Assembly (NCBI RefSeq): GCF_051106095.1
Contig: NC_135789.1
Coordinates: 22,997,764-23,061,763 of the forward strand
DNA: 64,000 nucleotides
Direction: 5' to 3'
DNA from: Pogona vitticeps
Lineage: Eukaryota; Chordata; Lepidosauria; Squamata; Agamidae
Every line of letters starts with the position of its first letter. Position 1 is the stretch's first letter. Of this stretch, positions 22,891 to 32,767 are shown piece after piece. The notes below the pieces were generated by a model. That model was not told where the DNA came from and did not search any database. It worked only from the letters and a program-made list of their open reading frames with translations. The position numbers and the translations under genes are program-made.

Positions 22891-22903
22891 GGGATTCTTG
22901 TTG

Positions 22904-23339
22904 CCATGCCAGAAATATATGGCTCACCTGTTTTCCCCCCACTCTAGAGCTAGGGAAAATTTCTGTCCTTGGTTTTCCCCTTTCTGGAAATGGCAATTCC
23001 CAGAGCATCCTATCCGATGTCGGGAACTGCTTCTCCCCCCCACCCAAAAAAAGTAAATTTCCAAAGCTCTACTTCCAGCATCAGAAATATAAGCAAATAG
23101 GTCAACAGGGAAGGCTTCTCGTCTGCGAGAGGAACAAGCTTCTCCTGTTGAATTGAGACCTAGCGTGGAGGCCGCCTCTCCTCCCTCCAGCTTCTCTCCG
23201 CCCCTAGCAACCGTCCCTAGCAACGCGGTGCCGCTGAGTTGGGCGGAGCCGCGGGGATTCTTCGGCCCACCGTTCGACCCCTCACATCGGATTCTTTCCC
23301 TACGCGAGGCCGAGGCTTTGCGGCCTGGTCCGGAAAGGT
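22904..23339 (+). promoter_or_regulatory. IFT22 promoter and 5' UTR with paired RFX-type X-box half-sites
   Basis: A CpG-rich stretch (about 23,150-23,380) precedes the IFT22 start codon and has no TATA box. Two copies of CCTAGCAAC lie at 23,203-23,211 and 23,216-23,224. With flanking bases the second reads GTCCCTAGCAAC, close to the RFX X-box (GTNRCC/RGYAAC). RFX factors drive intraflagellar-transport genes in animals, so this is a sensible site, inferred from sequence only. Confidence 0.6.
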
Positions 23340-23378
23340 ATGCTGAAGGTGAAAATCCTCTTCGTTGGCCCCAGCGAG
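23340..23378 (+). CDS. IFT22: IFT22 (RABL5) exon 1
   Basis: Encodes MLKVKILFVGPSE and ends at donor GAG|GTGAGT in phase 0. IFT22 is a small Rab-like GTPase of the IFT-B complex that carries cargo in cilia. Exons 2-4 follow at 24,964-25,043, 27,471-27,560 and 28,776-28,978. Spliced, they give 137 residues that follow vertebrate IFT22 throughout: P-loop GPSEAGKS at residues 10-17, PTQGVRILEYENP switch region, WDCGGD (G3), and SQCLLIAHRKPGSG where other Rabs have the base-binding motif. Vertebrate IFT22 is about 185 residues, so about 47 C-terminal residues from a last exon are missing. I do not find that exon before or within block B'. Confidence 0.93.
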
Positions 23379-24963
23379 GTGAGTCTGAGATGGGACACAC
23401 GCACACACCTCAGTTTTTCTCATTTCTGGCTACCCTTTAGATCTGACGAAGAGGATTTATCCTGTCTCCCCCGTTAGCAAGCCAAGCACTGGAACGTTAC
23501 TACAAACGATGCCTCGCTGGAAAAGTTGAAATAAATAAATAAATAAATAAATAAATAAATAGATCCATAAAAAGCCTCTCAGCAAAGTTGCTACTTCGTG
23601 TTCCAGAGGAGGAGACAGAAGGGAGAACTAGTAGCCATCAGACTATTTATACATATATGTATATAGCCATCCCTTTATTTGTGCATTCATTTGTTTATTG
23701 CATGTATTTATCACCAGGATTGCAAAGCGAGTTGCACTAAAATTAAAATAAAGCAGAGGGAGAAGTGGTGCTGGCATGCAGAGGAGCTGTAAGTAGGCTG
23801 AAGGCATGCTTCCCTGGGCTGATCTCTTCAAATAGTGTGGACTACAACTCCCATCAGTCCCAGCCAGCGGTGCCAGTGGCTGGGAAAGGACGAGAGAGAG
23901 TGTGCTAAACATTTCAGGGGAAATGTCCTAGGAATGAAGCATTGCAGATTGGGACTGATGGGAAATAAGAGTGCACCCCCATCCGTAGGGTCTGCTGGTA
24001 AGATCCTGAGCTGGGTGAAAACGAGTTGTAAACATGCACCCCTTAGCCGGCCCCAGCTTTTAAGCACTTTATAAGGCAACTGGGGGAAGATTTTTGGAAA
24101 GGGGTGCGGGAGGGGAATAACCTGTGCAAGCATCCACCAGCATTAGAACCCTCCCTTTTCCACAGATATCCTCTCTGTTAGGTGATAGTCATGTTTCTCC
24201 AGAAGGAAACATGATACTTGGAGCTGGTGATGGTAAAAGAAGACTCATTGGAAAAGGCAATCATGCTAGGAAAAACTGAAGGGAGCAGGAAAAGAGGAAG
24301 CCTGAATATGAGATGGACTGACTCGGTGACAGAAACCACAGCTCTTCATTTGCAAGAGATGAGCAGGGCTGTTAATGGACAGGACCATTTGGAGGCCACG
24401 AATTCAAATAGGGACATGGTGGCGCTATGGGTTAAACCACAGATCCCTCTGTGCTGCAAGGTCGGAAGAACAGCTGTCGTAAGATCGAATCCACGCGATG
24501 GAGTGAGCTCCCGTCACTTGTCCCAGCTCCTTGCCAACCTAGCCGTTCAAAAGCACATAAAAAATGTGAGTCGATAAATAGGTACCACCTCGGTGGGAAG
24601 GTCACGGCGTTCTGTGTCTAGTCTCGCTGGCCACGTGACCACGGAAACCGTCTTTGGACAAACACTGGCTCTATGGCTTGGAGATGGGGATGAGCACCGC
24701 GCCCTAGAGCCGCACATGGCTGACTAAATGTCAAGGGGAACCTTTACCTTTACCTAATTCAAATAGTCACCAACTTGATGGAATATAACAAGCTGCTGTT
24801 TGCCGTTAGATTGTTATGGGTTTTATATGTGTGTGTGTGTTTGTGTGTGTGCGTTTAAATGAAAGTAATAAATAAACCAGTCACTCAATTAATTAATGCT
24901 TCACTGTAGCTCCCAGCTGCTCAGATAAATGGTAAATCATGCTTCTGTGCTTATTTATGGCAG
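23379..24963. other. IFT22 intron 1 with RTE remnant and Sauria SINE
   Basis: An (AAAT)n run lies at about 23,527-23,561. At about 24,215-24,410 an old RTE piece encodes EDSLEKAIMLGKTEGSRKRG; it is interrupted by a Sauria SINE and resumes at 24,756 (AGTCACCAACTTGATGG). A (TG)n run follows at about 24,826. Nothing else is assigned. Confidence 0.7.
24412..24755 (+). mobile_element. Sauria-type SINE with 11-bp target duplication
   Basis: The tRNA-like head (GTGGCGCTATGGGTTAAACC, with GTAAGATCGAATCCACGC as B box), the body with GCTGGCCACGTGACCACGG and the tail GGGGAACCTTTACCTTTACC match the squamate Sauria SINE, whose 3' end resembles BovB. The direct repeat AATTCAAATAG lies at 24,401-24,411 and 24,756-24,766. 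It inserted into an older RTE remnant. Confidence 0.9.
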
Positions 24964-25043
24964 GCTGGAAAATCTGTTTTAGCGAACTTCTTATCAGAAA
25001 GCACGGAGGGGATTGGCACCTACATCCCAACCCAAGGAGTAAG
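24964..25043 (+). CDS. IFT22: IFT22 exon 2
   Basis: Acceptor TTATTTATGGCAG; the exon encodes AGKSVLANFLSES, then TEGIGTYIPTQGV and two bases of the next codon; donor AAG|GTATGT. It holds the GKS of the P-loop and the switch I region. Confidence 0.95.
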
Positions 25044-26002
25044 GTATGTGTGTGCTGCCCGGCCGCAATGCCTAGTCAAAAAACAGGCTTTGTTCTATTC
25101 CTGTGTAGCACGGCTTGTTAAATGCAAAACCTCACAAGCAGGTGTTTGGTTTTTCTCCCTCTGCAAAGCCATCCGGAACCCTACAAACTCTGAAAAGTAC
25201 TTCTCCAGGAAATTGTGCATTTCAGCTTTGTAAATGAGCCCAAATAGGCTCTCACAAGCTGGCTGAGTAGCTCTGTAGTTTAGGTCTCTGAGTGCGGAGC
25301 CAGAGGTTGGGAGTTCGAATTCTCACTGCGCCTCCTGGGAGAAGAGCCAGCCTGGGTGACCTTGGGCCAGCTGCCCAGTTCCACAGATTTCCCCCTGGAA
25401 GAAGGGAAGGGTAAATCCCTTCTGTGTATTTTCTACTTGGAAAACCCTAAAAAAAGATCACCAGAAGTCAGAAATGACTTGACAGCACATGGTTCTTACA
25501 ATAGCATAACAGCTGGCTGGGTAGCTCCATGGTTTAGGTCTCTGGCTGCAGAACCAGAAGTTGGGAGTTTGATTCCTCACTTCTGGGTACCCTCTGCCTG
25601 GAAAACCCGAATAAGTCAGAATTGACTTGAGGGCACATGAATTATTATTATTATTGTCTGTTAATATTGGCCTTAGTTTTCTCTCAAAGACCAGAGCTTA
25701 CAGGCCGGAGCTGCCCCTGGGACCGCACTAGACCATCGTGCCTACACCCAGAAGGAGCCAAAGATCATCTGCCGGCCATAGCTCACTGTGTGAGAGGCAG
25801 TGAGTCTGTGGTTGGGCCCCTACTGGATCTCCCTCTGTGGTTACAGGCCTTGCGGCCTGCTGCTCCTGGCTGCCTCACCCCCTCTCAACATCAACCACCT
25901 GGCCTAGGGGGAGAGAGAGCTTACAGGCCGGAGCTGCCCCTGGGACCGCACTAGACCATCGTGCCTACACCCAGAAGGAGCCAAAGATCATCTGCCGGCC
26001 AT

Positions 26003-26260
26003 TAAGAGCCTCGTGGCGCAGTGGTTAAAACGCTGTACTGCAGCTAAAACTGTGCTCACGACCTGGGGTTCAAATCCCAGGTAGCCGGCTCAAGGTTGAC
26101 TCAGCCTTCCATCCTTCCGAGGTCGGTAAAATGAGTACCCAGCTTGCTGGGGGGGCAATGTGTAGCCTTTATAATTAAAATTGTAAACCGCCCGGAGAGT
26201 GCTTGTAGCGCTATGGGGCGGTATATAAATCCAATAAATAAATAAATAAATAAATAAATT
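26003..26260 (+). mobile_element. tRNA-derived SINE with LINE-like tail and (AATA)n
   Basis: The head GAGCCTCGTGGCGCAGTGGT and GGGGTTCAAATCCCAGG form A- and B-box regions. The body GCTCAAGGTTGACTCAGCCT and the tail GCGGTATATAAATCCAATAA followed by AATA repeats are typical of a widespread squamate SINE. Confidence 0.8.
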
Positions 26261-26989
26261 CCTTCCATTTCAGAAGTTTGGTTTTTCTCTTTCAGTAAAT
26301 AAGCTGCACGGTATCTTGAAATACCATCAACAAAAATTAGGATATATTGTTTCCACCCACCTATGGAACATTAAGCGGTCCACACAGGTTTGAACTGTTT
26401 CGATGTTGCATTTCTTTTGTACCGTATTAATTTGCTCTTATATTCAGTTTATAAACATGGTCTTTCATGGGTGTTTCGAGCCCTCCCCAAAAGGCCTCTC
26501 TTGGGGTTAGCATCCTCAGTTGGCTTGCTTGAGATGCAAGTCCTTCCTGTTGGAAGCAAGGCTTTCTGCCAAGTAATGAGGTCCCAAACTGTTTAGGGCT
26601 TTATAGGTTAGAACTGTCACCTTGAAGCTGGCAAAAGAGGGGCACAGCTGGGGCAATCTGCCTCCAGTGGCAATCGGTGGACGCTATTTGAATGTCCACA
26701 GACAGTGTTGGGTCCAGTAGGACATCTGAACTACAAATCCCATTCTTCGCAGCGAGAGTCGCACCCTCTTAGGAGAGGGACATCCGGTCTGCAGACAGCC
26801 AGAGCACCCACCTGAAAGACCTCCATCTTGTCCAGGTTCAGCCTCAATCTGTTGCCCCCACCCCCGTCCACTCCAGTACCGCAGCCAGGTCGCATTCAAG
26901 GGATGGGACCGCATCCACTGGAGAAGGCTGGAAGGAGAGAGAGAGAGCAGTGTGTCCGTCGGCATATGGGTGACCTCCCCCAGTGGCCT

Positions 26990-27292
26990 CTGATATTAAG
27001 CAGCAACAGGGAGATGCTGAGCCCTTGAGGGACTCTCACGATCGAAAGTCAAAGAGGTGGAGACCGTCTCTTCCAAGTTGCACTCTCTGGGGACGGTCTT
27101 CCAGGAAGGACTGGAGCCAGGACCGAGCCAGGTCACCGATCCCCAGTCGAGAGAGCCTCCCCAGGAGGATACCGTGGTCAATGGCATCAAAGACCCTGAG
27201 GGTTTGAGAAGGACCAGCAGGGACATTTTACCCCTGTTGGCCTCCCTCAAAGGATCATCGTGCAGGGTGAGCAATACCTCTTCTGTGCCATG
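26990..27292 (-). mobile_element. L2-clade LINE fragment
   Basis: The minus strand encodes a decayed piece of L2 reverse transcriptase (LREANRGKMSLLVLLKPSGS, then text matching the D-H-G-I-L-L region) that aligns to the L2 copy at 5,400-5,640. Its frame is broken. Confidence 0.8.
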
Positions 27293-27470
27293 ACACAGAC
27301 TGATCCTTTGTTGTATTTATACAATATTATATTGAATACTTCCTTGTATTTTTTGCATGTATGACATTGTGGTGTTAAAGTTGCTCATACACGCATGTAT
27401 TTCTTGTATTTTTTGCCTTTATTACGTGGGGATGTTAAAGTTGTTCGTATCTGTATTTCTTTCATTTCAG

Positions 27471-27560
27471 AATCCTAGAATATGAGAATCCCCAAATTGG
27501 TGGAAACGGCAAAGGAGCCAGGTGTCGATTTGAACTGTGGGATTGTGGTGGGGATCAAAA
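27471..27560 (+). CDS. IFT22: IFT22 exon 3
   Basis: Acceptor TTTCATTTCAG; the exon encodes ILEYENPQIGGNGKGARCRF, then ELWDCGGDQ and part of a lysine codon; donor AAAA|GTAAGT. It carries the G3 motif WDCGG. Confidence 0.95.
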
Positions 27561-28775
27561 GTAAGTGGGCCTGCCATGTACTTTGCCACCTCTCTCAGCA
27601 TAGGTTCAGTTCAGGTGCAAACAATGGTTCAAGGAATTTTCCCCTCATGGTTTAAATTACATATCTTTATTTTTATTTAATTCACTTAGTGACAAAAAAT
27701 ACCAATATTTTTTAAATGCCACAAAGAGATTCTAAAATGTAACATGTTCACAGCAGTGACTGATTGACTGACTGACTGACTGATTTACTTATTTATTTGA
27801 CTTATTTCATCCAGCTAGTGATAGTATGATAACCCTCACAGCAGGGTTATCATATTATCCATTCTACTCAATAATTAAATACAGTAGTCATTAATTTAGG
27901 GACCTTTGGGATAAATGTAAAGAACAGAACTAAAGACACAATATGCACACGGTGTTGAAAGATGGGCTTTTAAATCAACTCTAGCCAATTTCAATGAGGA
28001 AGCTGCATTTGTTTATTCCTGCATGTCTAGCAAAAATAAAAACAGAAAAGTATTGATCTCTTAAAGAGTAATCAGTTTATTTCAGTGCCAAGGTGCATGA
28101 ATTCGAATTCACTTCCTCAGACTTTGCTAACGAAAATGCTCCCTTCAGCTCACTGACCTTCATCTAAACATATCCTTGGTGGCTGAAATCCTGTTGCGCT
28201 GTTACCCAAAAGACATAATGTCTAGAACTGAATTGCCCTGAGTTAACAAATCATGCTGCTCATTGTGCAATGGAAATTTTTTAACTTGCATAGCGGCTCA
28301 ACAAGATTTTGGCCCATCTAGGATGAATAATGACAGCCACTATGTGCGAGTCCTAAATGTTCAAAATTGAACCTGTGAGGTTAGAGATTGGTCAGGTAGC
28401 CACCAACACGCAGGGCTCCACCACAGAGTAAAGTTTCTGTTATACCCAGATCTTTATTTCATCCAAAAATGAAACATCAGATGAGGCACAAGTTTGGGGG
28501 GGCCTCACTGAAGAACGTTCCCCACAGGTATGCAAAAAAAAAAGTATGCAGTATTGTCCTGTGCCAGAGTAGATAATCAGCAATGATTTTAAAAAGTTAA
28601 ATAACAAAAATTGATTTTTCAAAATTTAAAATAAAAAAACCCTATTTTTTAAAAAATAAATGTTTGATTTCAATCAGATCCAACTTGATCTGTGCATAAA
28701 AATCCAGCTGCAGAACCTCAAACTGGAAGTGCCTTCTGTATTTCCAGCCATGGGGTGTGCCTGTCTTGCTTCCAG
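27561..28775. other. IFT22 intron 3
   Basis: AT-rich intron with a short (TGAC)n run near 27,765-27,785. No exon or clear mobile element was recognised. Confidence 0.6.
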
Positions 28776-28978
28776 ATTCGAGACTTGTTGGCCAGCTCTG
28801 GTGAAGGATGCTCACGGGGTCGTCGTGGTCTTCAACCCTGGCTTGCCCAGCCACGTGAAGGAAATCGAGATGTGGCATTCGTACTTTGTCCAGCAGCAGC
28901 AGCTGCTTGAGAGCCAGTGCTTGCTCATTGCCCATCGCAAGCCAGGCAGTGGGGGAGACCCAGAGAACCTCAACTTGC
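28776..28978 (+). CDS. IFT22: IFT22 exon 4, last exon found
   Basis: Acceptor GTCTTGCTTCCAG; the exon encodes FETCWPALVKDAHGVVVVFN, then the IFT22 text SHVKEIEMWHSYFVQQQQ and LIAHRKPGSGGDPENLNL; donor TTGC|GTAAGG. Without splicing, the frame would end eight codons later (RKAIKVFIP), giving a shorter tail. Splicing to a fifth exon is expected from other vertebrates, but none was found in the 1.2 kb before block B'. Confidence 0.93.
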
Positions 28979-30247
28979 GTAAGGCCATCAAAGTTTTTAT
29001 TCCTTAACAGTGTATTGGGTTGTTTCCTAAGAGGTAACCTTTTTAGTTTGTTTTGGCATGTTGGAGAAGCAGAAAAAAGAATGGACAGGGGAATGGACAA
29101 TATATTGTGGGATCTTAAAAGATTAAGTTCTGTGTGAGCTGCTGTGGATATACAGTATAGGGTAAATAAAATCAATACTAAAAACACATTCAATGCAGTT
29201 AAGGTACAACAATCCATTTTAAAAACCTCACTCAGGCAAGCCAGTCACTCAGGGAAAGACTTCCTGAAGAGAAGTCTTGGCCTGCTTGCAGAAGGACAGC
29301 AAAGACTGGGCCAGACTGGCCTCCAGTGGGGGGGGGGAGTTCCAGAGTCTCTGGGAGCAGCCACAGAGAAGGCCTTGTCCTGTGTCTCCATCAAACACAA
29401 CTGTAAAGGTAGTGAGATGGAGAAAAGGGCCTCTCCGGATGATCTTAACACTTGAGCAGACTCATGGAGGGAGATGCAGTCCTTTAGTATTAATGATGCA
29501 TGTGCCTTTGTCCATTCCCCATATTCCCACTGAGTCCTGACTTTGCCATAATGGGGGAAATGGACAAGCGCTCCATGAGTCTGTGGCAGTGCATTTTGAC
29601 CCGCAAAAGGTCACACACAAACAAATCTCTTCCTCTTCTAGCTGCCATTGTAGTTTGTCCATTTCTCTCCTGCCTCTTTGACAACACAGGGGGTGTGGCG
29701 TGTCTCTCCGAGCAGACCTTCTAATAATGCTTTGGCTCTCCATCTTTGAAGCTTCCCCACTCAATAGGTTGCAGCTGGGCAGGGTGTGATTTGCTGGCCC
29801 CAGGTCTTCTTTCATTCAGCGTGGAGCCTGGGGCAAAGGAGGAGAAGCAGAGAGACCCTCAGGAGGGGGGCTGGGACAGGAGGGCTAAGCCCAGCTACCC
29901 ATTCCCTGTACCCCGAGTCCTTTTCCCCAAGAGGGAAGGAAGCCCAAGCCCCCTACCTGGGCTGAAGGTGGCCGGCCAGAGGGTGTCCAGGTCTGGCACA
30001 CCAGGAACCCACCCCTTGCAGCCTCGCTCCCCTACAAATTGCAGGGGACACCCAGGGAGCCTCCCCTTCTCAGCCACCCACCTGCGTTTGGCTTTCCCAG
30101 CCCTTACAAAATTGGGGTTGCCGTCCTGCAAAGGTTTGGGCCGGCTGAGGTGCTCTCTCCTCCAGCAGACCGTCAGGGGGGTGGAAAGGGCCTCTGCCCC
30201 CCCAACCGGGGTTGAGCGCTCCGACCTCCTCCCCTTCCTCACCTGTT
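28979..30247. other. Downstream of IFT22 exon 4, up to block B'
   Basis: LINE 3'-end remnant at about 29,140-29,460 on the minus strand (text TTCCAGAGTCTCTGGGAGCAG is the complement of the L2-type end also seen at 46,570). GC-rich sequence from 29,750 leads into block B' at about 30,190. The missing IFT22 last exon was searched for by reading and not found. Confidence 0.5.
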
Positions 30248-30351
30248 TTACGAGGGGCTCCAATCCATGGGCTCCTCCTCATCATAGATGGAAGGAGCCC
30301 AATCCATAGCCTCCTCGTCGTTGGTGGACGGGCTCCACTCCATTTCTTCAG
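30248..30351 (-). CDS. Unrecognised B-block gene, copy 2, exon 3
   Basis: Same exon as 11,401-11,504, with the three motifs MEWSPS, MDWAPS and MDWSPS retained. One residue between the first and second motif differs (N in place of E). The stop is conserved. Confidence 0.6.
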
Positions 30352-30834
30352 CTGTCAGAGAAAGAAGTGTACACATTCTATCAGTGGAAACTTGACTGGA
30401 TAACTGACCGCCCTATGGCGATCGTTTGGGTCCATGGGATCCTTCCTCCCCCCCCTTCCAGGCTCCCAGGATTGGGACCATGGATCACGAGGGGGCCCAA
30501 TGAGTGTGGGGTTTGCCAGTGTGGGGTGGGGGCCCCCACTTGGCCCATTCCCACTCAGGCACTGACACACACATGCGTGCCCCCTCCACCCCCACCCGTG
30601 GGGCGGCCAAAGGCAGGGAAGCTCCCTGGCCAAGCCTCTAGGGCGCCCCACAGTCCTCCCCTCTGGAATGACAGAGCCGGGAGCCCAGAGCCTTTCAGGG
30701 CACCCATCCCGGTTGGGCAGGGAACCCACCGAGGCAGGGCCCGAGGATGCACCCACCGGGAGACCCACTGCCTCCACCTGCCCCACGGCCCAGGCGGAGG
30801 GAGACCACCCCTGACCCCCTGCCCAAGGCCGTAC

Positions 30835-31103
30835 CTGGAGGAACAGATGGAGCCTGGCTGGAGACGCTGGAAAAGGCCAGAGGGATCGGGGCCTGAGATA
30901 TGGGGGCAGGAGGGATCGGGGCAAAAAAGGCTGGGGCAGGAAGGATCGGGGCAACAAAGGCTGGGGCAGGAGGGATCGGGGCCTGACGGGCACGGGGAGA
31001 ACAGATCGGGGCCAGAGGGGCAGGGGGAGGAAGGAGAGGGGCAGGAGGGATCGGGGCAGGAGAACCAAAGGGAGGAGGAGGCGCCTCCAGGCAACGCTGC
31101 AAC
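30835..31103 (-). CDS. Unrecognised B-block gene, copy 2, exon 2 (shorter repeat)
   Basis: Splice sites match copy 1. It is 269 nt against 314 nt, a difference of 45 nt, so phase is kept. The proline repeat has fewer units, and one unit is altered to APISQAPIPLAF. Residue changes relative to copy 1 include APILPAPAFF. Confidence 0.6.
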
Positions 31104-31154
31104 CTGTGGGAGAAAACAAGACCCTCAGTGAGCCAGAGGGCAAGTAAAGCCGGA

Positions 31155-32659
31155 GGGTCCCGTTTCCCGTTTTACAATGGGAAATTGGAGGATCAATTTG
31201 GCAGGGGAGATTTTGTCTCCTGTCCCTAACCAGTCGCCGGAACTTAGAAGAGTTTTTCTGGTTTGCAACTAAAATTATTTCCTCCCATAGGGAATGAGTG
31301 TATTCTTTTTTTCTTTTGATAAATTAGATGTTTGTATGCTGCTTTTTGAATCCCAAGCTTCTGTTGGATTTCCTGTCTTTGTTTGTTGTTTGATTTTTTT
31401 AAACAGGTAATAGAAAGCTGTAAGGGCTTTTCTTGCTCCTTGACAATCTTTATCAAACCAGGGTTTGGACTTCCTAAAGGCTGTGAATGGGTGGTCTTTA
31501 GGTTCAGGTAAATTTATTTTTAATTCCTGTATTAAACTATTATAGATCTTAATGGGGTCAATCTGTACATTATGATCCCGCTCTTCAAATTTATGAATAC
31601 TGTGATCTTTGACCTCTGTTATTTCTCTAAACCTGGATTGAATTTGTGTGGACCATCTCACTCTATGACTTAATACTTGCGGGCCTTCATAAGAAGGCTG
31701 ATCGGTCATAATTTGGGTTGTAAACGAGAATTTAGCCTGAAGCAGTAGGGGGAAATGGTCACTCTCTAAGTAGGGTAACACCTGGAAGCTGGTTGTGAGT
31801 GGGATTAGAGAGGCACAAACTAGCATATAATCAATAGTACTAGATCCTTGGCCTGACATATAGGTGAACTCCATTCAAAAGGTACAGATCCAATCTGGTG
31901 GCTACTTTGGCCAGATACAATCCTGCAAGGTTTGAGGTTGAGTCTTTAAAAAGCCTTGGGGAAGGGAGAAATTTATAAGAGTTATCCGGATCATTAAAAA
32001 ACTCCTTGTACTCAAATTCAAGGCTGGCATCATCAGGGCCAAGACGTGCATTAAAATCTTCTAGAAGTATCACCTTTGCTTTTGGGTGATCTACTAATAG
32101 GTTTGCTACATATATCTCTAGAGAATTCCAGGCTTCGGTTATTTGTTGTTTTAATGTGAATGGGGGAATATATACATTTATTAAAATTAGACTGTCTTCC
32201 CCACTTTTCAGGACTACAGTGGTGCCCCGCAGAGCGACGATAATCCGTGCAGCAAAAATCGCTGCAAAGCGATTTTATCGCTATGCGGTTTTTAAAAGCC
32301 CATAGGAATGCATTGAAATCCCTTCAATGTGTTCCTATGGGCTTAAAACTCACCTTTAAGCGAAAATCCTCCATACAGTGGCCATTTTCGCTGCCCGGTA
32401 ACCGAGGAATCCGGGCGAAAACACAGCGGGCGGCCATTTTTTTTACCCGGCGGCCATTTTGGAACTGCCGATCAACTACCGATCAGCTATGCGATGATCA
32501 GTAAACGAAACAGGGTACTGATCATCGCAAAGCGATTTTTTCCTATTCAAAACATCGCAATATGATCGCTTTTGCGATCGCAAAATCTTCATCGCTATGC
32601 AGATTCGTCATTAAACGGGGCGCCCGTTAAGCAAGGCACCACTGTACTGCCATAGCCCT
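31155..32659 (-). mobile_element. LINE endonuclease fragment, copy in B'
   Basis: Second copy of the fragment at 12,310-13,814, again split by the MITE. The frames show the same SDHFPLL and KPWFDKDCQGARKAL text; the GDFN region reads LLEDFNARLG here, a change at the G of the motif. Confidence 0.75.
32217..32644. mobile_element. MITE, 428 bp, copy in B'
   Basis: Same insertion as 13,372-13,799, with identical length, TA flanks and CAGTGGTGCC ends. Confidence 0.8.
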
Positions 32660-32767
32660 TGAGTCGGTGGCCCCTGCACGATGGTCCCGCCACTGAGGAA
32701 CACATTTGGTGCAGGGGGCGCCACCACCTGCCAACCTGGAATGGTGGTGAAAGGCTGCCCCCAAGTT
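32660..32767 (-). pseudogene. Fossil exon-1 fragment, copy in B'
   Basis: Counterpart of 13,815-13,922, with the same lost start codon and truncated ends. It confirms that this internal exon duplication predates the B/B' duplication. Confidence 0.7.

Larger units (their letters stand above)
25044..27470. other. IFT22 intron 2 with several SINEs, a direct repeat and an L2 remnant
   Basis: Two RTE-tailed tRNA SINEs lie at 25,254-25,498 and 25,507-25,637. An 86-bp direct repeat (starting AGAGCTTACAGGCCGGAGCT) occurs at about 25,688-25,782 and 25,917-26,002. A different tRNA SINE follows at 26,003-26,260 (GAGCCTCGTGGCGCAGTGG, ending in AATA repeats). Minus-strand L2 remnants run from about 26,480 to 27,290. 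The rest is AT-rich with no exon seen. Confidence 0.65.

Noticed and set aside
30367-31131. Long plus-strand ORFs opposite the proline-rich exon (254 aa and similar)
   Set aside because: They are shadows of the GC-rich repeat; the minus-strand exons have matching splice sites and phases.
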